Source: DASVTU01 sp036387415 | Lineage (GTDB): Bacteria > Acidobacteriota > Blastocatellia > Pyrinomonadales > Pyrinomonadaceae | Direction of reading: 5' to 3' | NCBI GenBank assembly: GCA_036387415.1 | Contig: DASVTU010000033.1 | Coordinates: 372,001-436,000, forward strand | Length of the DNA stretch: 64,000 bases | Part shown: one piece after another, positions 17,495 through 26,371 of the stretch | How positions within the stretch are numbered: the first letter of the stretch is position 1 | Layout of the letters: the number at the start of each line of letters is the position of its first letter | Notes under the pieces: model-generated | Seen by the model: only the letters and a program-made list of their open reading frames with translations | Told to the model about the DNA's origin: nothing | The model's database searches: none | Position numbers and translations under genes: made by a program

Positions 17495-18205
17495 TTATTG
17501 TTCGCTCTCTTCGTCGAGCGTTCCGAGGTTCGCGTTGGGCTTGCGTTGTTTGTTGCGCGGCATGCCGGGGTATTCGGTTTCGTGTGAGATGACGCTGGCC
17601 TCCGAGAGCGGCCAGTAACGCAGCAGTGCTTTGCCGTAGATGTATTTTTCCGGCACCAGTCCCCACAGGCGCGAGTCGCTCGAATTGTCGCGGTTGTCGC
17701 CCATCACAAAGTAGTAATGCGGTTTGACGTGGACGGGCGCAAGGCTGCTACGCATGACGTTGAGTTGTTTGTCGAGATACGGCTCGTCGAGTTCCCGACT
17801 GTTGACGTAGATGCGCCCTTCGCGCATTTCCACCAGCTCGCCCGGCAGACCGATGACGCGTTTGATGTAACTCTTCGACGGGTCGTTGGGATACCAGAAG
17901 ACCACGATGTCGCCGCGCTCAAGGGAAGGCAGCCCGTAGTAGATTAGTTTGTTGACGAAAATCCGCTCGCCGTCGTGGAGGCGCGGCAACATCGAAGTGC
18001 CTTCGACCTTGACGGGCTGCACGACGAAGACCACGGTGAGCGCCGCAATCATCAACGCGAAGATGAGGTCGCGCGTCAGCAGGCGCGTCTCAGCCCAGAA
18101 ATATTTGCGCGATTCCGCTTCGGGACGATGAATCTCGATGCCGGGGTCGTCGTCGGATTGAACGTCGCCGAAGAGGGGCGTGCGCGGCGGCTTTTTTTTG
18201 AACAT
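17495..18205 (-). CDS. lepB: Signal peptidase I
   Basis: 236 residues from the ATG at 18205; an in-frame TTG at 18250 is less likely. It cleaves signal peptides from exported proteins at the inner membrane. One membrane anchor lies at about 47-65. The Ser nucleophile is in GTSMLPRL (S71) and the Lys base in SYIKRVIGLPGE (K115); GDNRDNSSDSR, the box E motif, follows. The C-terminus is a short charged cytoplasmic-type tail. It would process the exported proteins of this window (M19, M28, TolC, surface proteins). Confidence 0.95.
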   Translation of the reverse strand: MFKKKPPRTPLFGDVQSDDDPGIEIHRPEAESRKYFWAETRLLTRDLIFALMIAALTVVFVVQPVKVEGTSMLPRLHDGERIFVNKLIYYGLPSLERGDIVVFWYPNDPSKSYIKRVIGLPGELVEMREGRIYVNSRELDEPYLDKQLNVMRSSLAPVHVKPHYYFVMGDNRDNSSDSRLWGLVPEKYIYGKALLRYWPLSEASVISHETEYPGMPRNKQRKPNANLGTLDEESEQ

Positions 18206-18446
18206 ATGGCTATTCAAACTCTCGCTCGATGAATCATTAAAGCGAATCAAAAATCGCTGTTTTGGAAGTTAACTGCGCCCCGCGCGCTTTGTCAACGAGA
18301 AGGCCATCGGCGCGCGCAAGTCTTGTGGACTCTGATGCTTGACAGCGTTCGTGGCGCGTCTCTATTATCGCTTCGGTGTTGCCATTCTTCGGTAAAAAGT
18401 TCGACATCATTCGATGCCGGAAGAGAGAAGACGGAGGCCAGAGAGC

Positions 18447-18800
18447 GTGATAAAACTCGACATCGTTAATCGCGTGGCGGAGCGAACGGGCGTTCCCAAG
18501 ATGAAGGCCGAACAGGCCGTGGATGCCCTGTTTCATTCGATGAAGGAGGCGCTCTCGCGCGGCGAGCGCATCGAACTACGCGGCTTCGGCGTGTTCGTCG
18601 TCAAGCCACGCAAACGCGGCGTCGGGCGCAACCCGCGCACGGGCGAGGAGGTTGCCATCCCGCAAGGATGGACGATTCGCTTCAAGCCTGGCAAAGAACT
18701 ACAGGCGCACGGCTTCGACACTGACGAAACGGGCGACCACGACGACGAGGACGGCGACCACTTAGACACCAGACCTTCGTCGGTCGATAAAGAATTCTAA
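18447..18800 (+). CDS. HU/IHF-family DNA-binding protein with acidic tail
   Basis: 117 residues from the GTG at 18447, which has GGAGG nine bases upstream; an ATG at 18414 would add 11 unusual residues. The HU/IHF fold is clear: KLDIVNRVAERTGVPKMKAEQAVDALF, then RIELRGFGVFVVKPRKRGVGRNPRTGEEVAIP, whose R-NP-T-G beta arm inserts in the minor groove. Beyond the usual 90 residues there is a tail rich in Asp/Glu/His (TDETGDHDDEDGDH). Such nucleoid proteins bend DNA. The tail is unusual and could tune DNA affinity; that is inference. Confidence 0.9.
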   Translation: MIKLDIVNRVAERTGVPKMKAEQAVDALFHSMKEALSRGERIELRGFGVFVVKPRKRGVGRNPRTGEEVAIPQGWTIRFKPGKELQAHGFDTDETGDHDDEDGDHLDTRPSSVDKEF

Positions 18801-18805
18801 AATTT

Positions 18806-18898
18806 AGAGGTCAGAGGTCAGAGGCTAGAGGTCAGTTGCACGCACCGACCTCTAGCCTCTGTTTTTACCAGCCTCTGACCTCTAGCTTCTGGCATCTG
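18806..18898. repeat. Heptad inverted-repeat element between HU-like and M50 genes
   Basis: AGAGGTC, AGAGGTC, AGAGGCT, AGAGGTC (18806-18833) are answered by GACCTCT, AGCCTCT (18847-18860) and GCCTCTG, ACCTCTA, GCTTCTG, GCATCTG (18871-18898). The last heptad ends five bases before the next ATG, and no Shine-Dalgarno site is present. The words match the element at 41611-41691. Confidence 0.9.
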
Positions 18899-18903
18899 TT
18901 TTT

Positions 18904-19950
18904 ATGTCTGAATCAATCCGAGCAGTCGAGACTTTCGTTACCACGAGCCACGAACCTTTCATCGGTCGGCGCGTGGTGGCGACGCGTCCGACCACGCGCG
19001 AATGGGTGCGGCACGTCGCGCTCTTTCTCCTGACGGCGCTGACGGCCACCTTCGCGGGCATCATGCAGGCCATCGACGCCAACGCGATTGCCGAACCCAC
19101 CATGCACGCGCCCGTCAGTCTGCTCGACCACGTTCTCTACTTGCCCGTCTACTACGCGCAGGCCGTCGGGTCGATGCTGGCTTACGCCGTCGCGCATCCG
19201 TTCGTCATCGGACAGGGCGCGACGTTTGCCGCCGCGCTCCTCACGATTCTTCTCGCGCACGAAGCCGGACATTACATCGCTTGCCGTCGCTACGGCGTCG
19301 ATGCCACGCTGCCATTCTTTCTACCCGCGCCGCCGCCCTTCCTGCCCGGCACGTTCGGCGCGTTTATCAAAATCAAATCTCCCATCCCCACACGCCGCGC
19401 ACTCTTTGACATCGGCGTCGCGGGGCCGCTCGCGGGCTTTGTCGCACTCTTGCCCGTCGCCGTCGCCGCCGTCGTCACGGCGCAACCCGCGCCACCGCTC
19501 CCCGCCGACGCATCCGTCATCTACTTCAACGACCCGCTCCTGCTGCGACTTGTCGCGCACGCGCTCGACGTTGACCTCTCCAACGTCGCCACCAATCCTT
19601 TCTACTTCGCCGCGTGGATTGGACTGTTGGTAACGAGTCTGAATCTCTTGCCCGTCGGCCAACTCGACGGCGGCCACGCCACCTACGCCGTCTTCGGCGC
19701 GGGTGCGCACAAGTGGGTCGGTCGCGTCGCATTCAGCACGATGCTCGCGCTCGCCGTGCTCGGTTGGCTCTGGCACAGTGCGCCGGGCGGCTTCATCTAC
19801 GCGCTGCTGCTCTTTATCATGCTGCGCGTCCGCCACCCGAACGCCGAAGATGAAAGCCAAGCGATGGGACGCACGCGTACAGTCGTCGCGGCGCTAACGC
19901 TCATCGTCTTCATCCTCTCCTTCATGCCCTTCCCCATCACCGTCAAATAA
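18904..19950 (+). CDS. Site-2 protease family zinc metallopeptidase (M50)
   Basis: 348 residues, an integral membrane protease. The HExxH zinc site is HEAGH (119-123) within a hydrophobic helix, and the second metal ligand region is PVGQLDGGH near residue 255. FGAFIKIKSPIPTRRALFDIGVAGPLAG is typical of the FtsH-linked/plant-EGY-like S2P branch rather than RseP; I see no PDZ domain. Substrates are unknown. Start is the ATG directly after a heptad repeat arm. Confidence 0.9.
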   Translation: MSESIRAVETFVTTSHEPFIGRRVVATRPTTREWVRHVALFLLTALTATFAGIMQAIDANAIAEPTMHAPVSLLDHVLYLPVYYAQAVGSMLAYAVAHPFVIGQGATFAAALLTILLAHEAGHYIACRRYGVDATLPFFLPAPPPFLPGTFGAFIKIKSPIPTRRALFDIGVAGPLAGFVALLPVAVAAVVTAQPAPPLPADASVIYFNDPLLLRLVAHALDVDLSNVATNPFYFAAWIGLLVTSLNLLPVGQLDGGHATYAVFGAGAHKWVGRVAFSTMLALAVLGWLWHSAPGGFIYALLLFIMLRVRHPNAEDESQAMGRTRTVVAALTLIVFILSFMPFPITVK

Positions 19951-20030
19951 AACTTCGACCACTACAACAAAACAACCCGCGTGCACCAGATAGAAAAAGA
20001 GGGCGACGCCCCTTCACGCCACCCTCTCGA

Positions 20031-20075
20031 CGGGCGGTGCATCAAGGGGGAGACTCCTCGATGCACGCGCGCCCG
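20031..20075. terminator. Hairpin between convergent genes
   Basis: CGGGCGGTGCATC (20031-20043) pairs with GATGCACGCGCGCCCG (20060-20075) with a small bulge, followed by AAAAA. It lies downstream of both the M50 gene and the opposing tolC-like gene and probably terminates both. Confidence 0.6.
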
Positions 20076-20110
20076 AAAAACTCACAGATGAAAGAAAAAC
20101 AAGGGGAAAT

Positions 20111-20170
20111 GGTTAAAGGTGAAACGGAAAAAGGGAAGAAAAGAAACCTCCCTTTCGCCTTTAAACTTTT
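20111..20170. repeat. Heptad inverted-repeat element at a convergent junction
   Basis: GGTTAAA, GGTGAAA, CGGAAAA, AGGGAAG (20111-20138) oppose CCCTTTC, GCCTTTA, AACTTTT (20150-20170). It ends 45 bp from the stop of the tolC-like gene. Both outer ends are purine-rich when read from the neighbouring stop codons. Confidence 0.75.
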
Positions 20171-20214
20171 AACCTCTTATCGTTTTCGACCTTCATTCGC
20201 ACTTCCTTTGCCGC

Positions 20215-22824
20215 TTATCTTAGTCGCACCTCGACGCGGTTGGCTTCGAGGGCGTTTCCGGTGGCGCGTTGCAGTTCGGCGATGGCTTTGTTGAGTTCGG
20301 TTTGCGCGCGTAGTTCATTGCCACGTGCGGTGGTCAAGGCCGTCTGCCGTTCGAGGACGAGGAAGAAGGTTGACTGTCCGGCGTCGAACTTTCGCTGCTC
20401 GCTCGAATACTGCTGCTCGCTGGCGTTGCGCGCCGTGGCCGCCGCGCGCAGACGCGACTCCGCAGTCTTGACGAGTTGCAGGGCGTTACGCACGTCCACC
20501 TGAATCAACTGCTCCAACTGTTCGCGCTGCGTGGTGATGCGGTCGCGTTCGACGAGCGTGCGACCGAGTTGCGCCTGCGCCGTGCGGTTGCGGAAAGGGA
20601 GATTGACCTGCACGCCGACGCGGAAATTGTTGAAGCGATTCGCCGCGAGATTGGCGAGCGACTGCGGATAGCCGCCGACGAGCACGTCCGGGAACGCCTG
20701 CTGTTGCTGCGTGGGAAGGTCGTCCAGACCGTTGAGACGCGATAGCTCGTTGACGCGGCGTTGCAAATCTCCGAGCGTTCCGGTCAAAGGGTTCGACCCC
20801 GAATCGGCGTTGAGCGAACCGGCGAGGCCGACGACGCCGTAAGACGCAACGAGGTCAACTTGCGAGCGCGTCTGCTCGCGCGCGAAGCGTTGCTCAATCT
20901 CGTTGATGGCGCGCACGACATCCGACTGACGGAGTTCGGGACGATTAGCGAGCGCCGCCGACATCGCTTCAGGCAAGACCACTGGCGGAGCCGCTAAATC
21001 AACTTCGTCGGTCGGCACCAGCGCGACGTTCCAAATCTCCGACTCGCGATTCTCGGCAATCAGATTCTTCAGCGCGTTCTCGGCGCGTCCGACATCATCA
21101 AGCGCACTGTAGACGCTCTGCTCGAATCCAGACACCTGCGCCTCTGCCGCCACCACGTCAATCGGCGCGAGCATGCCTTCATCGACCAGACGTTTATTGT
21201 GTTCGAGTTGCGTGCGTGCGTCGCGCACGGCGTCGCGTTGAATCTGCAAGTTGCGTAGGCTGTAGACCAAATCCCAGTAGGAGCGTTGGACGTTGGTGAT
21301 GGTTTCGATGGCGCGTTGACGAAACTGCGCGTCGGTCAGAGAGAGATTGTTGTTGGCAATCTCGATGAGGCGACGATTGTTGTCGAAGCGACGACCGCGC
21401 AGGAGCGGCTGCGTATAGTTGAACGTCAAGGCCGTCGGATACTGCGGATTGAGCGACGCGAACTGGTTGTTCGTCGTCACGCGGTTCGACGTGAAATCGA
21501 CGCGATAACCGCCGCCGCCCTTCAGCGTCAGTCCTTGAAATGAAGCCGTGCCGAAGAAGCCCGACTGCGTGACCGCGCCGCCCGAACCGCCCGACAGGAA
21601 ACTGGCCGTGGGCGTCTCTGCGCGTTCGTAATAGGAGAAGGTCGAGAAGCGCGGGTCGTAGACGCCGCGTGCGCTCTGCAAATCAAACTCCGCGGCGCGC
21701 ACGTTATGACGCGCCACCGCAATGTCCTTGTTGTTTGCCAGTGCCAACTCCAACGCCTCGCGCAGAGCGAGCGCGCGTTGATTGCCCATCTCGACGCCGA
21801 CGCGTTGCAGCGCGGGGAAAGGCGCGTCGGGCGCGCGATAGTCCGCCGCGACCGGAGGCACGTCGAGAGGAATTTCGTTGGTCGGCGCAGCCGCCGGAAC
21901 GCTCTCACGACCCGGCAGGCGCACGCCCTGCGGCGGCGCAATCTGCGCTCCCGGCGCGGCGGGCGGCGTGACGCCCTGCGTCGCTTGCACACCCGCGCCT
22001 TGCGGCTCCGAAGGCGTTGTTGTCGCCGGAGGCACGGCGGGCGTCTGTGTGGTTGTGCCGCTCGACGGTTGCTGTCCGGCCTGCGTCGCTTGCGAAGGTA
22101 CGGCGGTCGTCGGTGCACTCGCTGTCGGCGCGGTGGTCGTCTGCGTCGGCGTGTTGGCCGAAGGCGCGGTGACGACGGGCGCACTCGCGGGCGCGCTGCC
22201 GGGCTGCTGCGCGGCGAGTCGGAGCGACGCCTCTTTCGCCAATCTCAGAGATGCTTTGGAAGTCAGACGCACCGTTTTCGCGGGCGGCGGGGCTGACGAA
22301 GATTCGCTTGAAGATGCTGCTGAACGAAGCGACGCGGCAGGGTTGGACGACGATGCAGCAAGCAACGGCGCGGGCGACAGCAACGGCGAGACGCAAGCCT
22401 GCGACTCTTCCGAGACTAAGACCACTTCATCCGCGACATTCTTCTTCGCGGCGTCTCTCTGCGTCGTCGCGGCGACGGCGTCGGTCTTCTCTGTAGCCGT
22501 CGTCGGCAACGCGTGCGAGGTTTTTTTGTCACTCTTCGTCGCCGTCGCACGCTTCGATGTCTCTTTCTTTTCAGTGGTCTTCGGGACGGTCGAACCCGCA
22601 CGGATGCTGTGTGTCGCGTCGGTCGTCCTCGATTCGGGCGAAGGCAGGACTCCGCCCCATGACGGCGTTTGTTTCGCGTCGGTGGTCGCAGCGACGACGG
22701 ACGTGTCCGTTTTCTTCGCGCCCGACTGCTGCGCCGTCACGATAGACGTAGAGGCGGCGACGCACAACAAAAGCACCGCGGCCATCCAAAGATTGTTCGT
22801 CGAATAATGATTGCCTAGAAGCAT
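20215..22824 (-). CDS. TolC-family outer membrane efflux protein with long N-terminal extension
   Basis: 869 residues, nearly twice the usual TolC length. A signal-like segment (LWMAAVLLLCVAASTSIVTAQ) opens the protein. Residues about 35-345 are low-complexity Ala/Thr/Pro/Ser/Gln (for example TTAPTASAPTTAVPSQ) with charged patches, predicted disordered. The outer-membrane efflux domain occupies about 350-869: ALREALELALANNKDIAVARHNVRAAE opens the first repeat, and PELRQSDVVRAINEIEQ and LPFRNRTAQAQLGRT mark the second. It should form the exit duct of the adjoining RND pump, whose permease and adaptor genes lie directly upstream. The extension's role is unknown; periplasmic tethering or cell-wall contact are guesses. 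Confidence 0.92.
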   Translation of the reverse strand: MLLGNHYSTNNLWMAAVLLLCVAASTSIVTAQQSGAKKTDTSVVAATTDAKQTPSWGGVLPSPESRTTDATHSIRAGSTVPKTTEKKETSKRATATKSDKKTSHALPTTATEKTDAVAATTQRDAAKKNVADEVVLVSEESQACVSPLLSPAPLLAASSSNPAASLRSAASSSESSSAPPPAKTVRLTSKASLRLAKEASLRLAAQQPGSAPASAPVVTAPSANTPTQTTTAPTASAPTTAVPSQATQAGQQPSSGTTTQTPAVPPATTTPSEPQGAGVQATQGVTPPAAPGAQIAPPQGVRLPGRESVPAAAPTNEIPLDVPPVAADYRAPDAPFPALQRVGVEMGNQRALALREALELALANNKDIAVARHNVRAAEFDLQSARGVYDPRFSTFSYYERAETPTASFLSGGSGGAVTQSGFFGTASFQGLTLKGGGGYRVDFTSNRVTTNNQFASLNPQYPTALTFNYTQPLLRGRRFDNNRRLIEIANNNLSLTDAQFRQRAIETITNVQRSYWDLVYSLRNLQIQRDAVRDARTQLEHNKRLVDEGMLAPIDVVAAEAQVSGFEQSVYSALDDVGRAENALKNLIAENRESEIWNVALVPTDEVDLAAPPVVLPEAMSAALANRPELRQSDVVRAINEIEQRFAREQTRSQVDLVASYGVVGLAGSLNADSGSNPLTGTLGDLQRRVNELSRLNGLDDLPTQQQQAFPDVLVGGYPQSLANLAANRFNNFRVGVQVNLPFRNRTAQAQLGRTLVERDRITTQREQLEQLIQVDVRNALQLVKTAESRLRAAATARNASEQQYSSEQRKFDAGQSTFFLVLERQTALTTARGNELRAQTELNKAIAELQRATGNALEANRVEVRLR

Positions 22825-22841
22825 AATTTTTTAATCAGGAG

Positions 22842-22994
22842 ACAGTAAACAGTAAACAGTAGTCAGTAGAAAAACATTCGTCATTCGATTGTCGGGAGCC
22901 GTTTGATAAAAGGCATCCTGTTTGTTTCTTAGCAGTAGACAACGGGAAAGCATTTCGCTTTGTTCTTCATGCTGGCTACTGACTACTGTCTACT
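22842..22994. repeat. Heptad inverted-repeat element between RND permease and tolC genes
   Basis: ACAGTAA, ACAGTAA, ACAGTAG, TCAGTAG (22842-22869) face GGCTACT, GACTACT, GTCTACT (22974-22994). ACAGTAGTCAGTAG (22856-22869) has a perfect 14-bp complement at 22976-22989. One end lies five bases from the permease stop codon. The words are shared with the 4313-4520 element. Confidence 0.88.
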
Positions 22995-22998
22995 TTCT

Positions 22999-25900
22999 TT
23001 ATTTATTCATCGTTCCGAATAATGAACCCGTGGCAGTGGCGAGGCGTCGGCGTGTCCATGCGAATGCGCCGGACGCGCGTTCGCCGATGCGTCCTGCGAT
23101 GCGCGCTCTGGCGAGGTCGTCAAAGAGCGAATAAAAGACGGGCACCGCCAAGAGCGTCAGCAACAGACATAGGGATTGTCCGCCGACGACGAGCACGCCG
23201 ATGGAGCGATTCGTGCCGGAACCCGGCCCCGTCGAGACGACGAGCGGCATCATGCCCGCGACGAGCGCAATGGTCGTCATCAGAATCGGACGCAGGCGGT
23301 CGCGGTTAGCCTGAATGATGGCTTCGAGTCGCGCCATGCCTTGCGAGCGGAGTTCGTTGGTGTGGTCAATCTGCAAAATCGCGTTCTTCTTGACGACGCC
23401 AAAGAGCAGAAGCAATCCGAGGCCGGAGAAGATGTTCACCGTCTGTCCCAACAAGAGCAGCGAGAGAATGCCGAACGGAATAGCGAGCGGCAGCGTCAGC
23501 AGGATGGTGATTGGGTGAATGAACGACTCGAACTGCGCCGCCAAAACCATGTACATGAAGATGAACGAGAGCGCGAAAGCGAGCAGGAAGTAGAAGCCCG
23601 CGCGTCCTAACTCTTTGGAGCGTCCGGCAAGTCCGGTGGTGTAGCCGGGTTCGATGCTCATCTCTGCGGCGGCGGCATTGAGTCGGTCAATAACCGCCGC
23701 CTGCGAGCCGCCCGGTTTGACGTTGGCCGAAAGCACGACTTGACGTTGACGGTTGAGGCGTTCAATCGCCGACGGTCCAGAAGCCTCCTCAATCCGCACC
23801 AGATTATCCAGACTCACCCAACCGACCTTCGCCGATGAAACAATCATCCGCGCCAAGCCTTCTTTGCTCGCGCGAAATCCACCCATCGCCTGCACGCGCA
23901 CGTCGTACTGGTCTGTGCCGACGTTGAACGTGGAAACATCCTGACCTGCGACGAGCGTGTTGAGAGCCTGCGCGATGTCGCCGACGCGCACGCCTAAATC
24001 GGCGGCACGCTCACGGTCAATCACGATGCGCAACTCAGGCTTGCCGATGATGAGCGACGAATCAGGGTCAACTACGTCAGGAATGGCGCTCATCTTTTCC
24101 AGAAGTTTAGCCGAGTAGACGGTCAACTTCTGCAAGTCGGGGCCGCTGATGACGTACTGCACATCGGCGTTGCGGAAGCCGCCGCCCGAAATCGCCGCCA
24201 CCTGCTGCACGCTCGCGCGCAGTTCCTTCGGATACTTCTGCAAAACCTCTCGCGCCTTCGACATCAACTCAATCTGCGAATTTTCACGCTCCTCGATGTC
24301 CTTCAGCTTGACGTAGATGCTGCCGCTGTTGACGAGTTGCTGCTGGCCGCCGCCGATGGTGGAGAGCGTGTCGGTCACGCCCGGCAGTTCGCGCAGGTCT
24401 TTGGCGATGCGTTCGACGATGTTGGACGTGGCGGCGAGCGTCGAGCCTTCGGGCGCGCGCAGCGTTATCTCAAACTGCGATTGGTCATCGACAGGCAAGA
24501 AGTTTTTGCCGATGAGCATAAAGAGCGGCACGATGCTCAAGACGACGACGACGCACAACCCCACCACTACCCAACGATGCGCCATCGACCATTCGAGCAG
24601 GCGCGTGTAGGTGCGGTCAATCGGACGATAAAAGCGCGATTCCTTCGCTGTCTTGGCATGATAGGCTTCATCCGCGACGACGCTTGCTTCCGGCGCGACG
24701 TTGGGCTGTTCCGGCGTCGCTCCCGCATCTTCGCTGAACGCAACCGTCTGCACCTGCGCGTCGTTGGTCGCATCTTCGGCGGTCTTGTGTTCATCCTCGC
24801 GTCGCTTAATCAAACGCGCCGAAAGCATCGGCGTCAGCGTAAACGAGACGAGCAAACTGACCGCGATGGCGAACGACGAAGTGAGACCGAACGACGACAT
24901 GAAACGACCGACGATGCCGCCCATGAAGCCGACTGGCAAAAAGACCGCGAGCAGAGAAAGCGTCGTCGCCATGACGGCGAGGCCGATTTCGCGCGTGCCT
25001 TCAATCGCCGCTTGAAACGGCGGCATCCCCTTCTCTTCGATAAAGCGATAAATGTTTTCCAAGACGACAATCGCGTCGTCAATCACGATGCCGACCATCA
25101 GTGTCAGCGAGAGCATCGTGATTTGATTGAGCGTGTAGCCCATCGCCTTCATCAATCCGAAGGTGGCGATGATGGACGTGGGGATGGCGATGGCGGCAAT
25201 CATCGTGGTGCGGAAGTTCCAGAGAAAGACGAAGACGACGATGGCCGCGAGGACGCCGCCCTCAATCAAGTGTGTCTGGATGGATTCGACCGCCGCCTTG
25301 ATGAAGATGGATTGGTCGCCGACGATTTGCGTCTTCACGCCCTGGGGCAGAAGCGGCGCGATTTCCGCGAGACGTTCCTTGACTGCTTCAGCGACCGCCA
25401 CCGTGTTCTGTCCCGACTGTTTCGAGACGACGAGCGTGACGGCGGGTTGTCCGTTCAGACGCGCGGCGGTTCGCTGTTCTTCCGTGCCGTCTTCGACGTA
25501 GCCCACGTCTGACATTTTGACGACGTATGCGCCGCGCGTGGCGACGGCGATGTTGTTGAAGTCCGCAGGGTTGGTGATGCGTCCCATCGTGCGAACGGTG
25601 AGTTCGCGCGTGCCTTCGTCGATGCGTCCGCCCGGCACTTCCATGTTCTGCGCGCGGACGGCTCCGGCAATCTCGGCCACCGTCACGTTGTAGGCGCGCA
25701 TCTTGTCGGGGTCAACCCTGACTTGAATCTCGCGCTCGGCGCCGCCCACAATCTGCACCTGCCCGACGCCGTTGATATTCTCGATGCGTTTCTTAATCTG
25801 CTTGTCGGCGATGTCGGTCACTTCGCGCAAGCCGCGAGGCGCAGAGACAGCGACACGCAGCACGGGCGCGGCGTCCGTGTCGAGTTTCTGCACGATGGGT

Positions 25901-26277
25901 TCTTCCGACGTTTCCGGCAAATCGGAGATGACGAGATTAACTTTATCGCGCACCTCCTGCGCCGCGATGTCCGCATCCTTGTCGAGCAGAAACGTGATGA
26001 AGACCTGCGACGCGCCTTCCACGGAAGTCGAACGCAATTCGTCGATGCCGCTGATGGTGTTGACGGCGGCTTCGACCTTATCTGTAATCTCGGTCTCAAT
26101 CTCCTGCGGCGACGCGCCGGGATTAATTACCGTCACGGTAATGGTCGGGAAATCAATCTTCGGAAAGAGGTCAACGCCGAGCGAGAAGAACGAAAACGCT
26201 CCCACCACCGTCAACGACAGAATCAACATCGTCGCGAAGACCGGACGGCGCACACAAATTTCAGCAAGTTTCTGCAT
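22999..26277 (-). CDS. RND multidrug efflux permease (HAE1/AcrB-type)
   Basis: 1092 residues. It is the proton-driven inner-membrane pump of a tripartite efflux system. The first helix is preceded by MQKLAEICVRRPVFATML, and the proton-relay helix 4 carries GIVIDDAIVVLENIYR (about 405). The second half starts at about 575 after an extra loop of some 55 residues rich in Glu/Ala/Thr (about 515-570) between the two pseudo-repeats. FGVVKKNAILQIDHTNELR and RLRPILMTTIALVAGMMPL are family signatures. It sits between its adaptor and outer-membrane genes, 91 and 174 bp away, both spacers holding repeat elements. Confidence 0.96.
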   Translation of the reverse strand: MQKLAEICVRRPVFATMLILSLTVVGAFSFFSLGVDLFPKIDFPTITVTVINPGASPQEIETEITDKVEAAVNTISGIDELRSTSVEGASQVFITFLLDKDADIAAQEVRDKVNLVISDLPETSEEPIVQKLDTDAAPVLRVAVSAPRGLREVTDIADKQIKKRIENINGVGQVQIVGGAEREIQVRVDPDKMRAYNVTVAEIAGAVRAQNMEVPGGRIDEGTRELTVRTMGRITNPADFNNIAVATRGAYVVKMSDVGYVEDGTEEQRTAARLNGQPAVTLVVSKQSGQNTVAVAEAVKERLAEIAPLLPQGVKTQIVGDQSIFIKAAVESIQTHLIEGGVLAAIVVFVFLWNFRTTMIAAIAIPTSIIATFGLMKAMGYTLNQITMLSLTLMVGIVIDDAIVVLENIYRFIEEKGMPPFQAAIEGTREIGLAVMATTLSLLAVFLPVGFMGGIVGRFMSSFGLTSSFAIAVSLLVSFTLTPMLSARLIKRREDEHKTAEDATNDAQVQTVAFSEDAGATPEQPNVAPEASVVADEAYHAKTAKESRFYRPIDRTYTRLLEWSMAHRWVVVGLCVVVVLSIVPLFMLIGKNFLPVDDQSQFEITLRAPEGSTLAATSNIVERIAKDLRELPGVTDTLSTIGGGQQQLVNSGSIYVKLKDIEERENSQIELMSKAREVLQKYPKELRASVQQVAAISGGGFRNADVQYVISGPDLQKLTVYSAKLLEKMSAIPDVVDPDSSLIIGKPELRIVIDRERAADLGVRVGDIAQALNTLVAGQDVSTFNVGTDQYDVRVQAMGGFRASKEGLARMIVSSAKVGWVSLDNLVRIEEASGPSAIERLNRQRQVVLSANVKPGGSQAAVIDRLNAAAAEMSIEPGYTTGLAGRSKELGRAGFYFLLAFALSFIFMYMVLAAQFESFIHPITILLTLPLAIPFGILSLLLLGQTVNIFSGLGLLLLFGVVKKNAILQIDHTNELRSQGMARLEAIIQANRDRLRPILMTTIALVAGMMPLVVSTGPGSGTNRSIGVLVVGGQSLCLLLTLLAVPVFYSLFDDLARARIAGRIGERASGAFAWTRRRLATATGSLFGTMNK

Positions 26278-26290
26278 GACACAAATCCCA

Positions 26291-26371
26291 ATTGTTTCAT
26301 TGATTCATCGGCTCATTGATAAATCTTCAAATGAAGCGAGGAGCCGATGAATCAGCGACTAAATCATTTCA
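26291..26371. repeat. GATTCATT-type inverted repeat between adaptor and RND genes
   Basis: TGATTCATCGGCTC (26301-26314) has a perfect 14-bp complement at 26341-26354. Flanking TTTCATTGATTCATCG and AATCATTTCATTG words carry it into the adaptor's stop codon (26369-26371). It belongs with the elements at 223-302 and 43371-43463. Confidence 0.8.
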
